Shown: one piece after another, positions 8,555-23,724 of the stretch
Layout: each line of letters begins with the position of its first letter
Numbering within the stretch: the first letter of the stretch is position 1
DNA from: an uncultured bacterium
GTDB taxonomy: Bacteria; Actinomycetota; Coriobacteriia; Coriobacteriales; Coriobacteriaceae
Direction: 5' to 3'
DNA: 64,000 bases
NCBI GenBank assembly: GCA_905216145.1
Contig: CAJMST010000001.1
Location: 124,001 to 188,000, forward strand
Notes under the pieces: generated by a model
The model's database searches: none
Told to the model about the DNA's origin: nothing
The model's input: only the letters and a program-made list of their open reading frames with translations
Translations under genes and position numbers: made by a program

Positions 8555-8583
8555 AGGATACGTGGCGTTAGCTGTGCCGTCAA
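8555..8583 (-). promoter_or_regulatory. sigma-A type promoter of the str operon
   Basis: On the minus strand TTGACG (8578-8583), a 17-base spacer and TATCCT (8555-8560), about 95 bases upstream of the rpsL start. Good match to the vegetative consensus and the only one in the gap. Confidence 0.75.
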
Positions 8584-8592
8584 CAGACCACG

Positions 8593-8820
8593 CCGCCGGG
8601 CGTATCCCAAAATTGGCACATTTCCGCAAAGCCTACACAAAAGGAATCCCTTTCTGTGCGCGGGGGTGGATTCCCGGACCGGGCGGCGCGGGGGTTAAGT
8701 TTGCTGCTCTACAGTCCTGACTCGCACGGAGAGCACATTAAGTGCTCTCCGGCTCGTGCGGAACTCGCGACAAACTTAAGCCGCCGGCCGCCCGGGCCGG
8801 GAATCCGACGTGCTCGGCGG
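8593..8820. repeat. long-stem structured element, copy 1
   Basis: About 230 bases fold into one rod. The arms 8668-8687 and 8787-8806 are complementary with one mismatch, then TTAAGTTTG pairs with CAAACTTAA. The tip (8723-8760) is CGCACG-GAGAGCAC, loop ATTAA, GTGCTCTC, bulge CGGCT, CGTGCG. An outer arm at 8593-8601 pairs imperfectly with 8812-8820 and ends ten bases from the rpsL -35 box. The same architecture, with different but compensating arm sequences, recurs at 21571-21772. The 8462-8985 gap otherwise holds the rpsL promoter, an AAGGGACAG hairpin and a terminator; I see no protein gene in it. Confidence 0.8.
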
Positions 8821-8831
8821 GGCAACGCTAC

Positions 8832-8864
8832 CCGCCAAAAAGGGACAGGTTTATTTTGTTCGGT
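8832..8864 (+). repeat. hairpin with AAGGGACAGG loop, copy 1
   Basis: CCGCCAAAA and TTTTGTTCGG form an imperfect stem around AGGGACAGGTTTA, followed by TTTTAT. Nearly the same 30 bases recur after the ABC transporter (41328-41360). The hairpin is terminator-like on the plus strand, although no plus-strand gene precedes it. Confidence 0.5.
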
Positions 8865-8949
8865 TTTATCTGGTGAAACGTCGCGCTCCAGCGGTAATCT
8901 GCTCTCATCTGACGCATGGAAATCGGCGGCGTTTCCATTTAACGCAAAA

Positions 8950-8980
8950 GAGGCCGCTTCCCCTAGTAGGAAGCGGCCTC
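8950..8980 (-). terminator. terminator of the sigma/anti-sigma operon
   Basis: Arms GAGGCCGCTTCC and GGAAGCGGCCTC with a seven-base loop, followed on the minus strand by TTTTG. It begins six bases after the stop codon of the anti-sigma gene. Confidence 0.8.
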
Positions 8981-8985
8981 AGACC

Positions 8986-10062
8986 TTACGAATAGACGAT
9001 GGTAAAGGGTACTTTTGTTTCGGTCTCCCCTGTTGACGTGCACCTCGTGCCCTCAAGCGTTACTGAGACCACTTGTTCGACATCAATCAACTTCGTTGGC
9101 ACCCAGATGTTCTCTCCGCTATTGCGCCCATAAGAAAAATATAAGTTGAACACCCCTGCGTCGTCATCTTCGATAATCTGCTCCGATCCATCCTTGTAGC
9201 TGACGGTCAGCTTATTATCAACTGCTTCATAGCCCAAATCATCGATGTGCGTCTGGATGGAAAACGGGCTAATCTCAAGAGGCGAGTCACCGGAGCGGAG
9301 TTCCTTTGTATCGACGTACGCTCCAATATTGAACTCGGGTGTCGACGCCTCAAACCGCCTCGCACTCTCACCTTCACCCTCGGTCCAGTGGATATTCCAG
9401 GTGACCGCATGTTGCAAATCTCGCTCGCGATCCATAGCGGCAAAGTACATCGTGCCATTAATGACAGTATCGCTTGATGTGTCCTTATCAATTGTGCTGC
9501 GTGTGTCAGGCCATTCCTCGCCGAACTTCATATCGGGCGTGCCGATGCCCTGTTCTTCTTCACCATAGAGAACAAGTTCGCCAATCTCTGCTGCTGGCTT
9601 GTAGTAGTTAACTCCATTTGGATTGGACAACGTAAACGTCACGGCTCCGCAGCCGTTTTGGTCGATTGCCATCTCATGGATATCAAGCGTATAGCCGTTA
9701 CCCTCGACGGACAGATTAACCTTCTGGACTGTGCCCTCCAGGCTTTGGGGCGCGATGCCATCGCCAAACTCTCTGGTGTAGGTATATTTAGTTCCCGATG
9801 AGCCGCCGTTGGTCCAGGTAATGGAATCCCCGTTGCCGTGGTTTCCCCAGGCTGAGGCAAAATAGCTGGAATTGACAACGGCGTAGGCGACCCCTCCGGT
9901 CGCCAACACTCCGGCAAGACATCCGATAACCGCAACATAGAGGGGCTTAGCATGACCCCTTTTGCGAAGCGGCTCGCCTTCAGCTGCATTAAGAACGCGA
10001 TCTGCAAGATTGCTATCGGCTTGGATGGACTCGAAGGCCTGCTTGATTTGATTGGATTTCAC
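8986..10062 (-). CDS. probable membrane-anchored anti-sigma partner (DUF4179-like)
   Basis: Protein of 358 residues with a cytoplasmic N-terminus of about 40 residues, one membrane helix (about 41-65: PLYVAVIGCLAGVLATGG), and a large extracytoplasmic domain without catalytic motifs that I recognise. This plan and its overlap with the upstream ECF sigma gene are typical of anti-sigma factors that hold the sigma factor at the membrane. It starts with GTG at 10062, preceded by AGAGGAGG, 50 bases inside the end of the sigma gene. Function is inferred from arrangement and topology; the outside domain resembles DUF4179-type proteins in general character only. Confidence 0.65.
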   Translation of the reverse strand: MKSNQIKQAFESIQADSNLADRVLNAAEGEPLRKRGHAKPLYVAVIGCLAGVLATGGVAYAVVNSSYFASAWGNHGNGDSITWTNGGSSGTKYTYTREFGDGIAPQSLEGTVQKVNLSVEGNGYTLDIHEMAIDQNGCGAVTFTLSNPNGVNYYKPAAEIGELVLYGEEEQGIGTPDMKFGEEWPDTRSTIDKDTSSDTVINGTMYFAAMDRERDLQHAVTWNIHWTEGEGESARRFEASTPEFNIGAYVDTKELRSGDSPLEISPFSIQTHIDDLGYEAVDNKLTVSYKDGSEQIIEDDDAGVFNLYFSYGRNSGENIWVPTKLIDVEQVVSVTLEGTRCTSTGETETKVPFTIVYS

Positions 10063-10531
10063 GGTCGCCCTCCTCTAGGATGAATTTGAGCTTCGATCGA
10101 CCGCGAGCTAAACGCGTTCGAACGGTCGCGGCTGGTACATGCAACAACTCGGCAATCTCTGAGGTCGAAAAGCCTAGATAGTAATAGAGCACGATGGGAA
10201 CACGGAATCGTTCCGGAAGTCGCATAACGTCTGACAGGACCACCTTGGTCTCATCCTGCGCTGCCGAGAGTGAATCAGCCAAGTTCTCAATATCCTCTAT
10301 GCGCCTCCATGGCTTTCGAAAGAGCGATTTGCATTCATTGATCGTAACCCGAATAAGCCAGCGACGAAGATGCTCCCAACTTTCAAAGTGTCCATCGCTT
10401 TTGAGCAACTTAAGAAAGACATCTTGGGCAACATCGTCGGCATCGGCACGATCGCGTAGGTACGTCAATGCGATCCGAAACACGACATCCCGGTAATCTT
10501 CGACCGCCTGTCTAAATGCTTGTTCTTCCAT
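10013..10531 (-). CDS. ECF-type RNA polymerase sigma factor
   Basis: Sigma-70 family protein of 172 residues containing only regions 2 and 4: RDRADADDVAQDVFLKLL (region 2) and LPERFRVPIVLYYYLGFS followed by the region 4 helix-turn-helix STSEIAELLHVPAATVRTRL. The ATG at 10531 has a GGGAGGTGATT ribosome-binding site; the longer ORF to 10633 would include the promoter. It would direct RNA polymerase to a small stress regulon, probably including its own operon. Overlap with the downstream gene indicates a co-expressed sigma/anti-sigma pair. Confidence 0.9.
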   Translation of the reverse strand: MEEQAFRQAVEDYRDVVFRIALTYLRDRADADDVAQDVFLKLLKSDGHFESWEHLRRWLIRVTINECKSLFRKPWRRIEDIENLADSLSAAQDETKVVLSDVMRLPERFRVPIVLYYYLGFSTSEIAELLHVPAATVRTRLARGRSKLKFILEEGDREIQSNQAGLRVHPSR

Positions 10532-10579
10532 AATCACCTCCCGGTGATGCTGATGTTTCTTGCTGAGGCCCTCACCATA

Positions 10580-10608
10580 GATACGCTTTGACCGAACGAA
10601 ATGTTTCA
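10580..10608 (-). promoter_or_regulatory. candidate ECF sigma autoregulatory promoter
   Basis: On the minus strand TGAAAC (10603-10608), a 17-base spacer and CGTATC (10580-10585), about 50 bases before the sigma start. TGAAAC plus CGTA is the form known for several Bacillus ECF sigma factors. I infer autoregulation. Confidence 0.6.
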
Positions 10609-10698
10609 AATTCAAGCAGGAATAACCTACCAAAAAAAACTCTGCCCCTTATTGGCAAGGGATCGACGGAACGCAACAGGTTGAGCATACGCAAGCGA

Positions 10699-10836
10699 GC
10701 GGCCCCCAGAGCGTACAAGGTGGCATGAAAAAGGCAGGGCATTGACCTTTTGGTCATGCCCTGCCTTTTGAATGACAGATTGTAGCTCTGGGGGCCGCGC
10801 AGCGACGGAGATCGCCGCCGTTCGTTAGAACGGCGG
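10699..10836. repeat. GGTCATG-hairpin element, copy 1 (after rpoC)
   Basis: A perfect 14-base outer stem (10699-10712 with 10785-10798) encloses CAAGGTG on the left, CAGATTG on the right, and an inner hairpin GCAGGGCATTGACC / GGTCATGCCCTGC. A separate hairpin at 10815-10836 (CCGCCGTTC / GAACGGCGG) lies between it and the rpoC stop codon and may terminate rpoBC. The 10532-10842 gap contains only this element and the ECF promoter. Related copies: 33790-33929 and 59614-59714. Confidence 0.8.
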
Positions 10837-10842
10837 AACTAG

Positions 10843-15318
<4,476 letters not shown>

Positions 15319-15324
15319 AGTCAA

Positions 15325-18816
<3,492 letters not shown>

Positions 18817-18889
18817 CAGGTTTTTCCTCCTTCACGGAAATGCTCGGTGGGTTGGCGAGGCATAGCTTCGCCAGTTATCGCAACCTAAT

Positions 18890-18917
18890 AGTTTATCAGG
18901 TACCGACCGTTGGGCAA
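18890..18917 (-). promoter_or_regulatory. candidate rpoBC promoter
   Basis: TTGCCC (18912-18917), a 16-base spacer and TAAACT (18890-18895) on the minus strand, about 75 bases before the rpoB start. The -35 box is fair and the -10 box moderate. Confidence 0.5.
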
Positions 18918-19055
18918 GAAAAGCCTTGACGCGATTGAGTTTTTGGAGTAGCAAAGTTTTTCGACAGAAAACACGCAGGTAGATGTATGTGTATCGAACA
19001 TCTGTTCATATATTTTCTGTGAACAGAGGGGCGGCAATCGCAGCTCTTATAAAAA

Positions 19056-19083
19056 ACGGGCGCGGACCGAGGTCCGCGCCCGT
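19056..19083 (-). terminator. terminator of galU
   Basis: Perfect 13-base arms ACGGGCGCGGACC / GGTCCGCGCCCGT with a two-base loop, followed on the minus strand by TTTTTT. It lies about 20 bases after the galU stop. Confidence 0.9.
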
Positions 19084-19103
19084 AAATGTCGATGCCCGAA
19101 GGC

Positions 19104-20012
19104 TTATTTGCGCATCAAGCCGCCGCGCTCGTCGATGGCGTCCCAGAAGGCATCGGCAAAGCGAGGGTCGCTTGCAGCCATGAGGGCGTTGGTGGCCATC
19201 CAGCCAGAGGGAGTGCCGGTATCGTAGCCCGACAGCGGGTCGATGACGACGGCATACATGGCCTCGCGGTCGAGCGAACGGGCCATGGCGTCGGTGAGCT
19301 GGATCTCGCCGCCCTTGCCGGCCTGCTGATCTGCCAGCAGGTCCATGACCAGCGGGCTCAGCAGGTAGCGACCGACAATGTACAGGTTAGACGGAGCCGC
19401 CTCGGGAGCAGGCTTCTCAACCAGACCGCCGATGCGCCAGACAGCGCCCGGCTCTGCATCGGCAACGCCCTCGGCGCCCTCGAGCGAACCGACGCGCTCG
19501 CCGGCGATAACACCGTAGCGGCTGACTTCCTCGGGCGAGCAAGCAGCGACGGCGATAACCGAAGCGCCACCGTGCTCCTTGGAAACGGCGAGCATCTTGT
19601 CGCAGATGTCGCGGTTAGGCACAACGTAGTCGCCCAGAAGAACCAAGAAGTTCTCCCCTGCCACGGCGTCGGCAGCAGAGCGGATAGCATGGCCGAGGCC
19701 CTTGGGCTCGTACTGATAACGGAAGTCGACCGGCATACCGCCAGCGTGGGCGACGGCATCGGCATAGGCGTTCTTGCCGCGCTCGCGCAGCAGGTTCTCG
19801 AGCGAGCGATCGGGCTGGAAGTAGTTCAGCAGCTCGGGCTTGCCGGGAGAAGTAACGATGATGGCATCGTCGACCTCCTCGGGGTCGAGCGCCTCCTCGA
19901 CGACATACTGAATGACGGGCTTGTCGAGCACCGGCAGCATCTCTTTGGGCGTGCACTTGGTGCCAGGCAGAAAACGCGTGCCAAGACCGGCGGCGGGGAT
20001 GATTGCCTTCAT
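19104..20012 (-). CDS. galU: UTP--glucose-1-phosphate uridylyltransferase
   Basis: Makes UDP-glucose from UTP and glucose-1-phosphate for cell-envelope glycans. The N-terminal KAIIPAAGLGTRFLPGTKC and then TPKEMLPVLDKPVIQY are diagnostic for GalU; QPKGLGHA-type (EPKGLGHAI) and GEIQLTDAM follow. The start at 20012 (302 residues) has AAAGGATC upstream; the longer ORF to 20096 lacks a ribosome-binding site and overlaps the promoter. Single gene with its own promoter and terminator. Confidence 0.95.
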   Translation of the reverse strand: MKAIIPAAGLGTRFLPGTKCTPKEMLPVLDKPVIQYVVEEALDPEEVDDAIIVTSPGKPELLNYFQPDRSLENLLRERGKNAYADAVAHAGGMPVDFRYQYEPKGLGHAIRSAADAVAGENFLVLLGDYVVPNRDICDKMLAVSKEHGGASVIAVAACSPEEVSRYGVIAGERVGSLEGAEGVADAEPGAVWRIGGLVEKPAPEAAPSNLYIVGRYLLSPLVMDLLADQQAGKGGEIQLTDAMARSLDREAMYAVVIDPLSGYDTGTPSGWMATNALMAASDPRFADAFWDAIDERGGLMRK

Positions 20013-20108
20013 GTTATTCAAAGATCCTTTCGCAGGCGCAAAAGCGCCCCATGCGTGCGGCACACAGCCGCAGACCAAATTGCGATACCTAAGCATCTTA
20101 CCGCTGGA

Positions 20109-20136
20109 ACTATATGTCGCTACAAGGCAGAGACAA
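20109..20136 (-). promoter_or_regulatory. candidate galU promoter
   Basis: TTGTCT (20131-20136), a 16-base spacer and TATAGT (20109-20114) on the minus strand, about 100 bases upstream of galU. The rest of the 20013-20326 gap holds only the rplJL terminator. Confidence 0.5.
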
Positions 20137-20270
20137 TTCTTCAGCAGGTCAACGCAAATTATTGCTCGAATGGTGCAATTTTATTGCCCAACGGCAGGGT
20201 GCCCGATACGACGCAAATCACAGAACACAGCAGCTTGAGCTACCGATGTCGAGGGACCGAAAAACAAAAA

Positions 20271-20299
20271 AGACGGGGCTCGCAATGCGAACCCCGTCT
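20271..20299 (-). terminator. terminator of rplJ-rplL
   Basis: AGACGGGG / CCCCGTCT stem with a GC-rich tip, followed on the minus strand by TTTTTTGTTTTT. It lies about 28 bases after the rplL stop. Confidence 0.9.
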
Positions 20300-20326
20300 G
20301 CAAAGAAATCTGGCGAGAAAGCCTGA

Positions 20327-20704
20327 TTACTTGAGGGTGACAGCAGCGCCAGCAGCCTCGAGCTTCTCCTTGGCAGCCTCGGCGTCCTCCTTCTTGGCAC
20401 CCTCGAGAACAGCCTTGGGAGCGCCCTCGACGACCTCCTTGGCCTCCTTCAGGCCAAGGTTGGTGAGCTCACGGACGGCCTTGATGACCTGGATCTTGTT
20501 GTCGCCGAAGCCCTCGAGCACGACGTCAAACTCGGTCTTCTCCTCGGCCTCAGCAGCGCCAGCAGCGGGAGCGGCGACAACGGCGGCAGGAGCAGCGGCG
20601 GAAACGCCGAAGGTGTCCTCGATAGCCTTAACGAGCTCGGAAGCCTCGAGAAGGGTCATTTCCTTAAGAGCATCGATGATCTCATCGGTGGTAAGCTTAG
20701 CCAT
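20327..20704 (-). CDS. rplL: 50S ribosomal protein L7/L12
   Basis: Stalk protein of 125 residues that recruits translational GTPases. N-terminal dimerisation domain (MAKLTTDEIIDALKEMTLLE), Ala/Gly-rich hinge near 35-55, and the conserved C-terminal domain (GLKEAKEVVEGAP). The ATG at 20704 has AAAGGACTTAGAA upstream; the longer ORF to 20737 does not. It follows rplJ. Confidence 0.98.
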   Translation of the reverse strand: MAKLTTDEIIDALKEMTLLEASELVKAIEDTFGVSAAAPAAVVAAPAAGAAEAEEKTEFDVVLEGFGDNKIQVIKAVRELTNLGLKEAKEVVEGAPKAVLEGAKKEDAEAAKEKLEAAGAAVTLK

Positions 20705-20806
20705 TTCTAAGTCCTTTCGGTTTCCGTGTCTGTGCACGGAGATCAGTTAAAACACGGCGCGAAAGCGCCAGGGGTGCGGCGTTGCCGCCGCGGGTGAAAA
20801 CAGCGA

Positions 20807-21328
20807 CTAGGCTGCCTTCTGCTCGGAGACCTGCTGGATCGAACGAGCGAGACCAGAGGAAACGCCGTTGACGCAGACAGCGATGTCGCGAGCGAAACCG
20901 GAGATGAGACCGGCGATCTGGCCGAGAAGCTGATCCTTGGTGGGCAGCTCGGCGATAGCCTTAACATCATCAGCGGAAACGGCCTTGCCGTCGGAGATAC
21001 CGCCCTTGATCTCAAGGACGCCCTTGGACTTAGCGGAGAAGTCCTTAAGGGCCTTAGCGGCCTCGACCGGCTCGGTCTCGTAGAACACATAAGCGACGGG
21101 GCCGGCGAGAATCTCGTCGATCTCGGGCTGCTCCTGGTTCTTGAGGGCGATCTTGACCAGGTTGTTCTTGTAGACCTTCATCTCGGCGCCGCACTCGCGA
21201 AGCTGATGACGCAGCTCCTGAGCCTGCTTAACCGTCAGACCGTTGTAGTTGACGACGAACAGACCGGCGTTCTCGGCGATACGGGACTCGATCTCTGCAA
21301 CCTTGTCGATTTTGTACTGCTGGGGCAT
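20807..21328 (-). CDS. rplJ: 50S ribosomal protein L10
   Basis: Base of the L7/L12 stalk, 173 residues, with the N-terminal rRNA-binding domain (VVNYNGLTVKQAQELR) and C-terminal helix that binds L12 dimers. L10, with L12, is known to repress its own operon by binding the mRNA leader; a matching leader lies upstream at 21451-21518. GAGGAGGTGTAATTC precedes the ATG. Confidence 0.97.
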   Translation of the reverse strand: MPQQYKIDKVAEIESRIAENAGLFVVNYNGLTVKQAQELRHQLRECGAEMKVYKNNLVKIALKNQEQPEIDEILAGPVAYVFYETEPVEAAKALKDFSAKSKGVLEIKGGISDGKAVSADDVKAIAELPTKDQLLGQIAGLISGFARDIAVCVNGVSSGLARSIQQVSEQKAA

Positions 21329-21380
21329 GAATTACACCTCCTCGAATTCTTTCCGGGCACGGTCCGCCACAAGGACGTGA

Positions 21381-21430
21381 CGGGGGCATGTCCAAAAAGA
21401 AAGCCCCCGCGCTGCATGAGCGACGGGGGC
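21381..21430 (-). terminator. attenuator in the rplJ leader
   Basis: On the minus-strand RNA three short arms occur in order: GCCCCCG (21430-21424), CGGGGGC (21409-21403) and GCCCCCG (21387-21381). Arms 1 and 2 form a terminator followed by TTTCTTTTT; arms 2 and 3 form a mutually exclusive hairpin that spans the U-tract. This is a terminator/antiterminator pair between the L10 leader and rplJ. Confidence 0.75.
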
Positions 21431-21450
21431 GAGAAGACATATCTACTCGA

Positions 21451-21518
21451 CCACCTCGGCTGGCGGGATATCCCATTAAGCTCGCGGGTAAGACCCGTTT
21501 GCGCCGGCTGTCTCTGGC
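21451..21518 (-). promoter_or_regulatory. ribosomal protein L10 leader
   Basis: The minus-strand sequence has GAGACAGCCGG, a hairpin ACGGGTCTTACCCG, CTTAATGGGATAT and CCGCCAGCCGAGG in the order of the known L10 leader family, whose AGACAG..CTTAA..CCGAGG core binds L10. It sits between the rplJ promoter and the attenuator. Confidence 0.8.
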
Positions 21519-21545
21519 AGCGGATTCGTGCGTGAACCGAAAGTA

Positions 21546-21574
21546 TTATGGCGGGGACCCCGGCGTCGGTCAAC
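21546..21574 (-). promoter_or_regulatory. promoter of rplJ-rplL
   Basis: TTGACC (21569-21574), a 17-base spacer and CATAAT (21546-21551) on the minus strand, giving a leader of about 210 bases. The -35 box is inside the outer arm of the long-stem element 21571-21772. Confidence 0.75.
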
Positions 21575-21772
21575 GGGCACGAGGATTCGTACACAAACCC
21601 TGCATACGCTCCGGTCCGAGGGGCCGGGTTGAGATTTTCGCTCGGTCAAGTCCTGGCTCGCACGAAGGCCACATTAAGTGGCCTTCGGCTCGTGCGGAAT
21701 CTACGAAAATCTCAACCCGGCCCCTCGGACCGGAGCTGCGGTAACTTTGCTGCGAATCCTCGTGCCCGTTGA
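21571..21772. repeat. long-stem structured element, copy 2
   Basis: About 200 bases form a rod: a perfect 20-base outer stem (21571-21590 with 21753-21772), an internal loop, a perfect 33-base stem (21608-21640 with 21704-21736), a second internal loop containing AGTCCTGG, and a tip (21659-21696) CGCACG-AAGGCCAC, loop ATTAA, GTGGCCTT, bulge CGGCT, CGTGCG. The tip matches copy 1 (8723-8760) in loop, bulge and basal stem, while the distal stem differs with compensating changes. No protein-coding gene is evident in 21329-21831 beyond these regulatory features. Confidence 0.85.
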
Positions 21773-21831
21773 GCGACGCGCCCCACTCACAATCCTTAAG
21801 TCGGTGGGCTGATGCGTTGCGTCCCTGATGG

Positions 21832-22968
21832 CTACAAGGTTGAAATGAAGGTGGACAGGCGGTGGAGGCCTTCGTCTAGGTCTTTGTCGGAGACGCAGTA
21901 GCTGAGGCGGATGTGGCCTTCGGTGCCGAAGCAGTTTCCGGGGACTAGGGCTACGTTGGCTTCTTTGATGGCTTTGATACAGAAGTCTTCGCTGGTTAGG
22001 CCGTACTGTTTGATGCTCGGGAAAGTGTAGAAGGCTCCTGCGGGCTCTACTATGTCGAGGCCCATGGCGTTTAAGGCTACGAGCACGCGTTCGCGACGGG
22101 CTCGGTAGACTTTGAGCATGGGGGTTGGGTCGACGGTCAGGGCTCGCGCTGCGGCGTCCATCTCGAAGGAGACGGCGCTCGATACTAGGTATTGGTGAGC
22201 CTTTGCGATCTCGGCGATGACGGGGGTTGCCGCTGCGAGCCAGCCCAGGCGCCAGCCGGTCATAGCCCAGGGCTTGGAGAAGCTCTCGATGACGACCGTC
22301 TGCTCACGCAGCTCCGAGTGACGCTGGGCAAAGCGCTCGTAGCCATCCACATAAACCAGGCGGTTATATACGTCGTCGCAGACCACGTAGATGCCCGCCT
22401 CCTCCGCCACGTGCGCCACGGCGTCGAGCGAAGCCGCGTTGAGGATACAGCCCGTAGGATTGTTGGGCGAGCAGATGACGATGGCCTTGGTCGCCGGCGT
22501 CACGCAAGCACGAAGCGCATCCTCGTCAATCTGAAATTGCGCAGGCTCCGTATCCAAAAAGACCGCCTTGGCGTGGTTGGTCACGACGATGCTTTCGTAC
22601 AGGCCAAAGGCCGGCGTGGGGATAATGACCTCGTCGCCGGGGTTGAGCATAGCCATGAATGTTGCCGACAGTGCCTCGGTCGCACCGTCGGTCAGGATGA
22701 CCTCATCGGCGGAAAACGCCAGGTCCGCGTCCCCCATGTAGGCAGATAACGCCTCACGCAGGGCGGGGCGACCGTTGTTGGGCGGATAGTGCGTGTCACC
22801 GCGGCCCAACGAAGCAGTCACCTCGGCGCTAATCACATCGGGCGTGGGAAAATCGGGCTCGCCGAGCGCGAGCGCGATGCACCCCGGGTGCTGGGCGGCG
22901 AGCGCATTGATCCGGCGGATACCGGAGGGCTTGAGCGTGGCAAGCGAGGTATTCATGGGCAGACGCAT
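21832..22968 (-). CDS. class I/II pyridoxal-phosphate aminotransferase
   Basis: Fold-type I aminotransferase of 378 residues. Seen: ALGEPDFPTPDV, TDGATEALSATF (phosphate contact), CSPNNPTG, the PLP Lys in SFSKPWAMTGWRLGW, and the C-terminal Arg in HIRLSYC. Closest in pattern to aspartate/aromatic aminotransferases; the substrate cannot be fixed from sequence. AAAGGAACGCC precedes the ATG. From about 22190 to the stop the coding strand shifts to A-ending codons (CTA, GTA, GAA, AAA), unlike the first two thirds. Confidence 0.85.
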   Translation of the reverse strand: MRLPMNTSLATLKPSGIRRINALAAQHPGCIALALGEPDFPTPDVISAEVTASLGRGDTHYPPNNGRPALREALSAYMGDADLAFSADEVILTDGATEALSATFMAMLNPGDEVIIPTPAFGLYESIVVTNHAKAVFLDTEPAQFQIDEDALRACVTPATKAIVICSPNNPTGCILNAASLDAVAHVAEEAGIYVVCDDVYNRLVYVDGYERFAQRHSELREQTVVIESFSKPWAMTGWRLGWLAAATPVIAEIAKAHQYLVSSAVSFEMDAAARALTVDPTPMLKVYRARRERVLVALNAMGLDIVEPAGAFYTFPSIKQYGLTSEDFCIKAIKEANVALVPGNCFGTEGHIRLSYCVSDKDLDEGLHRLSTFISTL

Positions 22969-23061
22969 GGCGTTCCTTTCGTAAGGGTTGCACTAGGATA
23001 GCGCGGCGAGGCGCCGCCAGACGGTGTAACCTAAACGGAAACGAGCCGGAAAGGAGATGGC

Positions 23062-23718
23062 ATGGAGACGATCGCGCGCGGCGATAAGCCCAAAACGCTG
23101 CAAACTATTGCGTATATCAGTATTCCCAATAGCGCCGATCTTGAGTTTTTGCTCTGGGACCTGCAGGATGCCATCGCCGCCTATGCTCAACTTTCCGACA
23201 CCGCACTCCCCCGCCCGGTCGACTTGAAGGCAAATGACGCCGGCAGCGTTGCCGATGGCATCGTGCTGGCCATTGAAGATATGGCTGACGATGAGACGTT
23301 GACAGCCATCGAGCAGGCGCTTGAGCGCTTTGGCAGTACGGGAACGCGTGTCTATGCCGTGATTCGAGCCGCACAACAGGACGCTGAGCAGGCGCGTGGG
23401 ACCGCCGTTCGCTTGCACAAGGCATGTGAGCGCCATGACCAATTGTGGTGTGGCGGCGTTGCCATCTGCGCCGGCAGCGGCATCGCAGCGCTTCGCCATT
23501 CCCCACGCATGGGCCTCTTGCGCCGACCATTTTCGGAAGCGATAGATAAGCTTGTGGGTGCTGTGCGCATGGGCTGCTCCGTCGAGCATGCACAGCGACT
23601 TGGCGGCGGCAATGCCGCCAACGTCGACGCCGACGGCATGGTTTGCGCCGAGCCAGCCGTGCCCGCGCCGGTCTGGCGAGGCGTTCTGAAACACCTCGGC
23701 GCCACACTCAATCAATAA
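23062..23718 (+). CDS. conserved hypothetical protein
   Basis: Not recognised. 218 residues, no signal peptide or membrane helix. There are alternating strand-like and helical stretches (TIAYISIPN, DGIVLAIEDMADD, RVYAVIRAAQQ, LWCGGVAICAGSG, RMGLLRRPFSEAID), a layout reminiscent of a flavodoxin-like alpha/beta fold, but no motif proves it. The start has AAAGGAGATGGC upstream. It is divergent from the aminotransferase and convergent with the glycosylase gene. Confidence 0.6.
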   Translation: METIARGDKPKTLQTIAYISIPNSADLEFLLWDLQDAIAAYAQLSDTALPRPVDLKANDAGSVADGIVLAIEDMADDETLTAIEQALERFGSTGTRVYAVIRAAQQDAEQARGTAVRLHKACERHDQLWCGGVAICAGSGIAALRHSPRMGLLRRPFSEAIDKLVGAVRMGCSVEHAQRLGGGNAANVDADGMVCAEPAVPAPVWRGVLKHLGATLNQ

Positions 23719-23724
23719 TCTAAA

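Noticed and set aside
8593..8820. 6S RNA
   Set aside because: Rod shape and length fit loosely, but the stems are nearly perfect and the typical large central bubble is missing; both copies overlap promoters of other genes.
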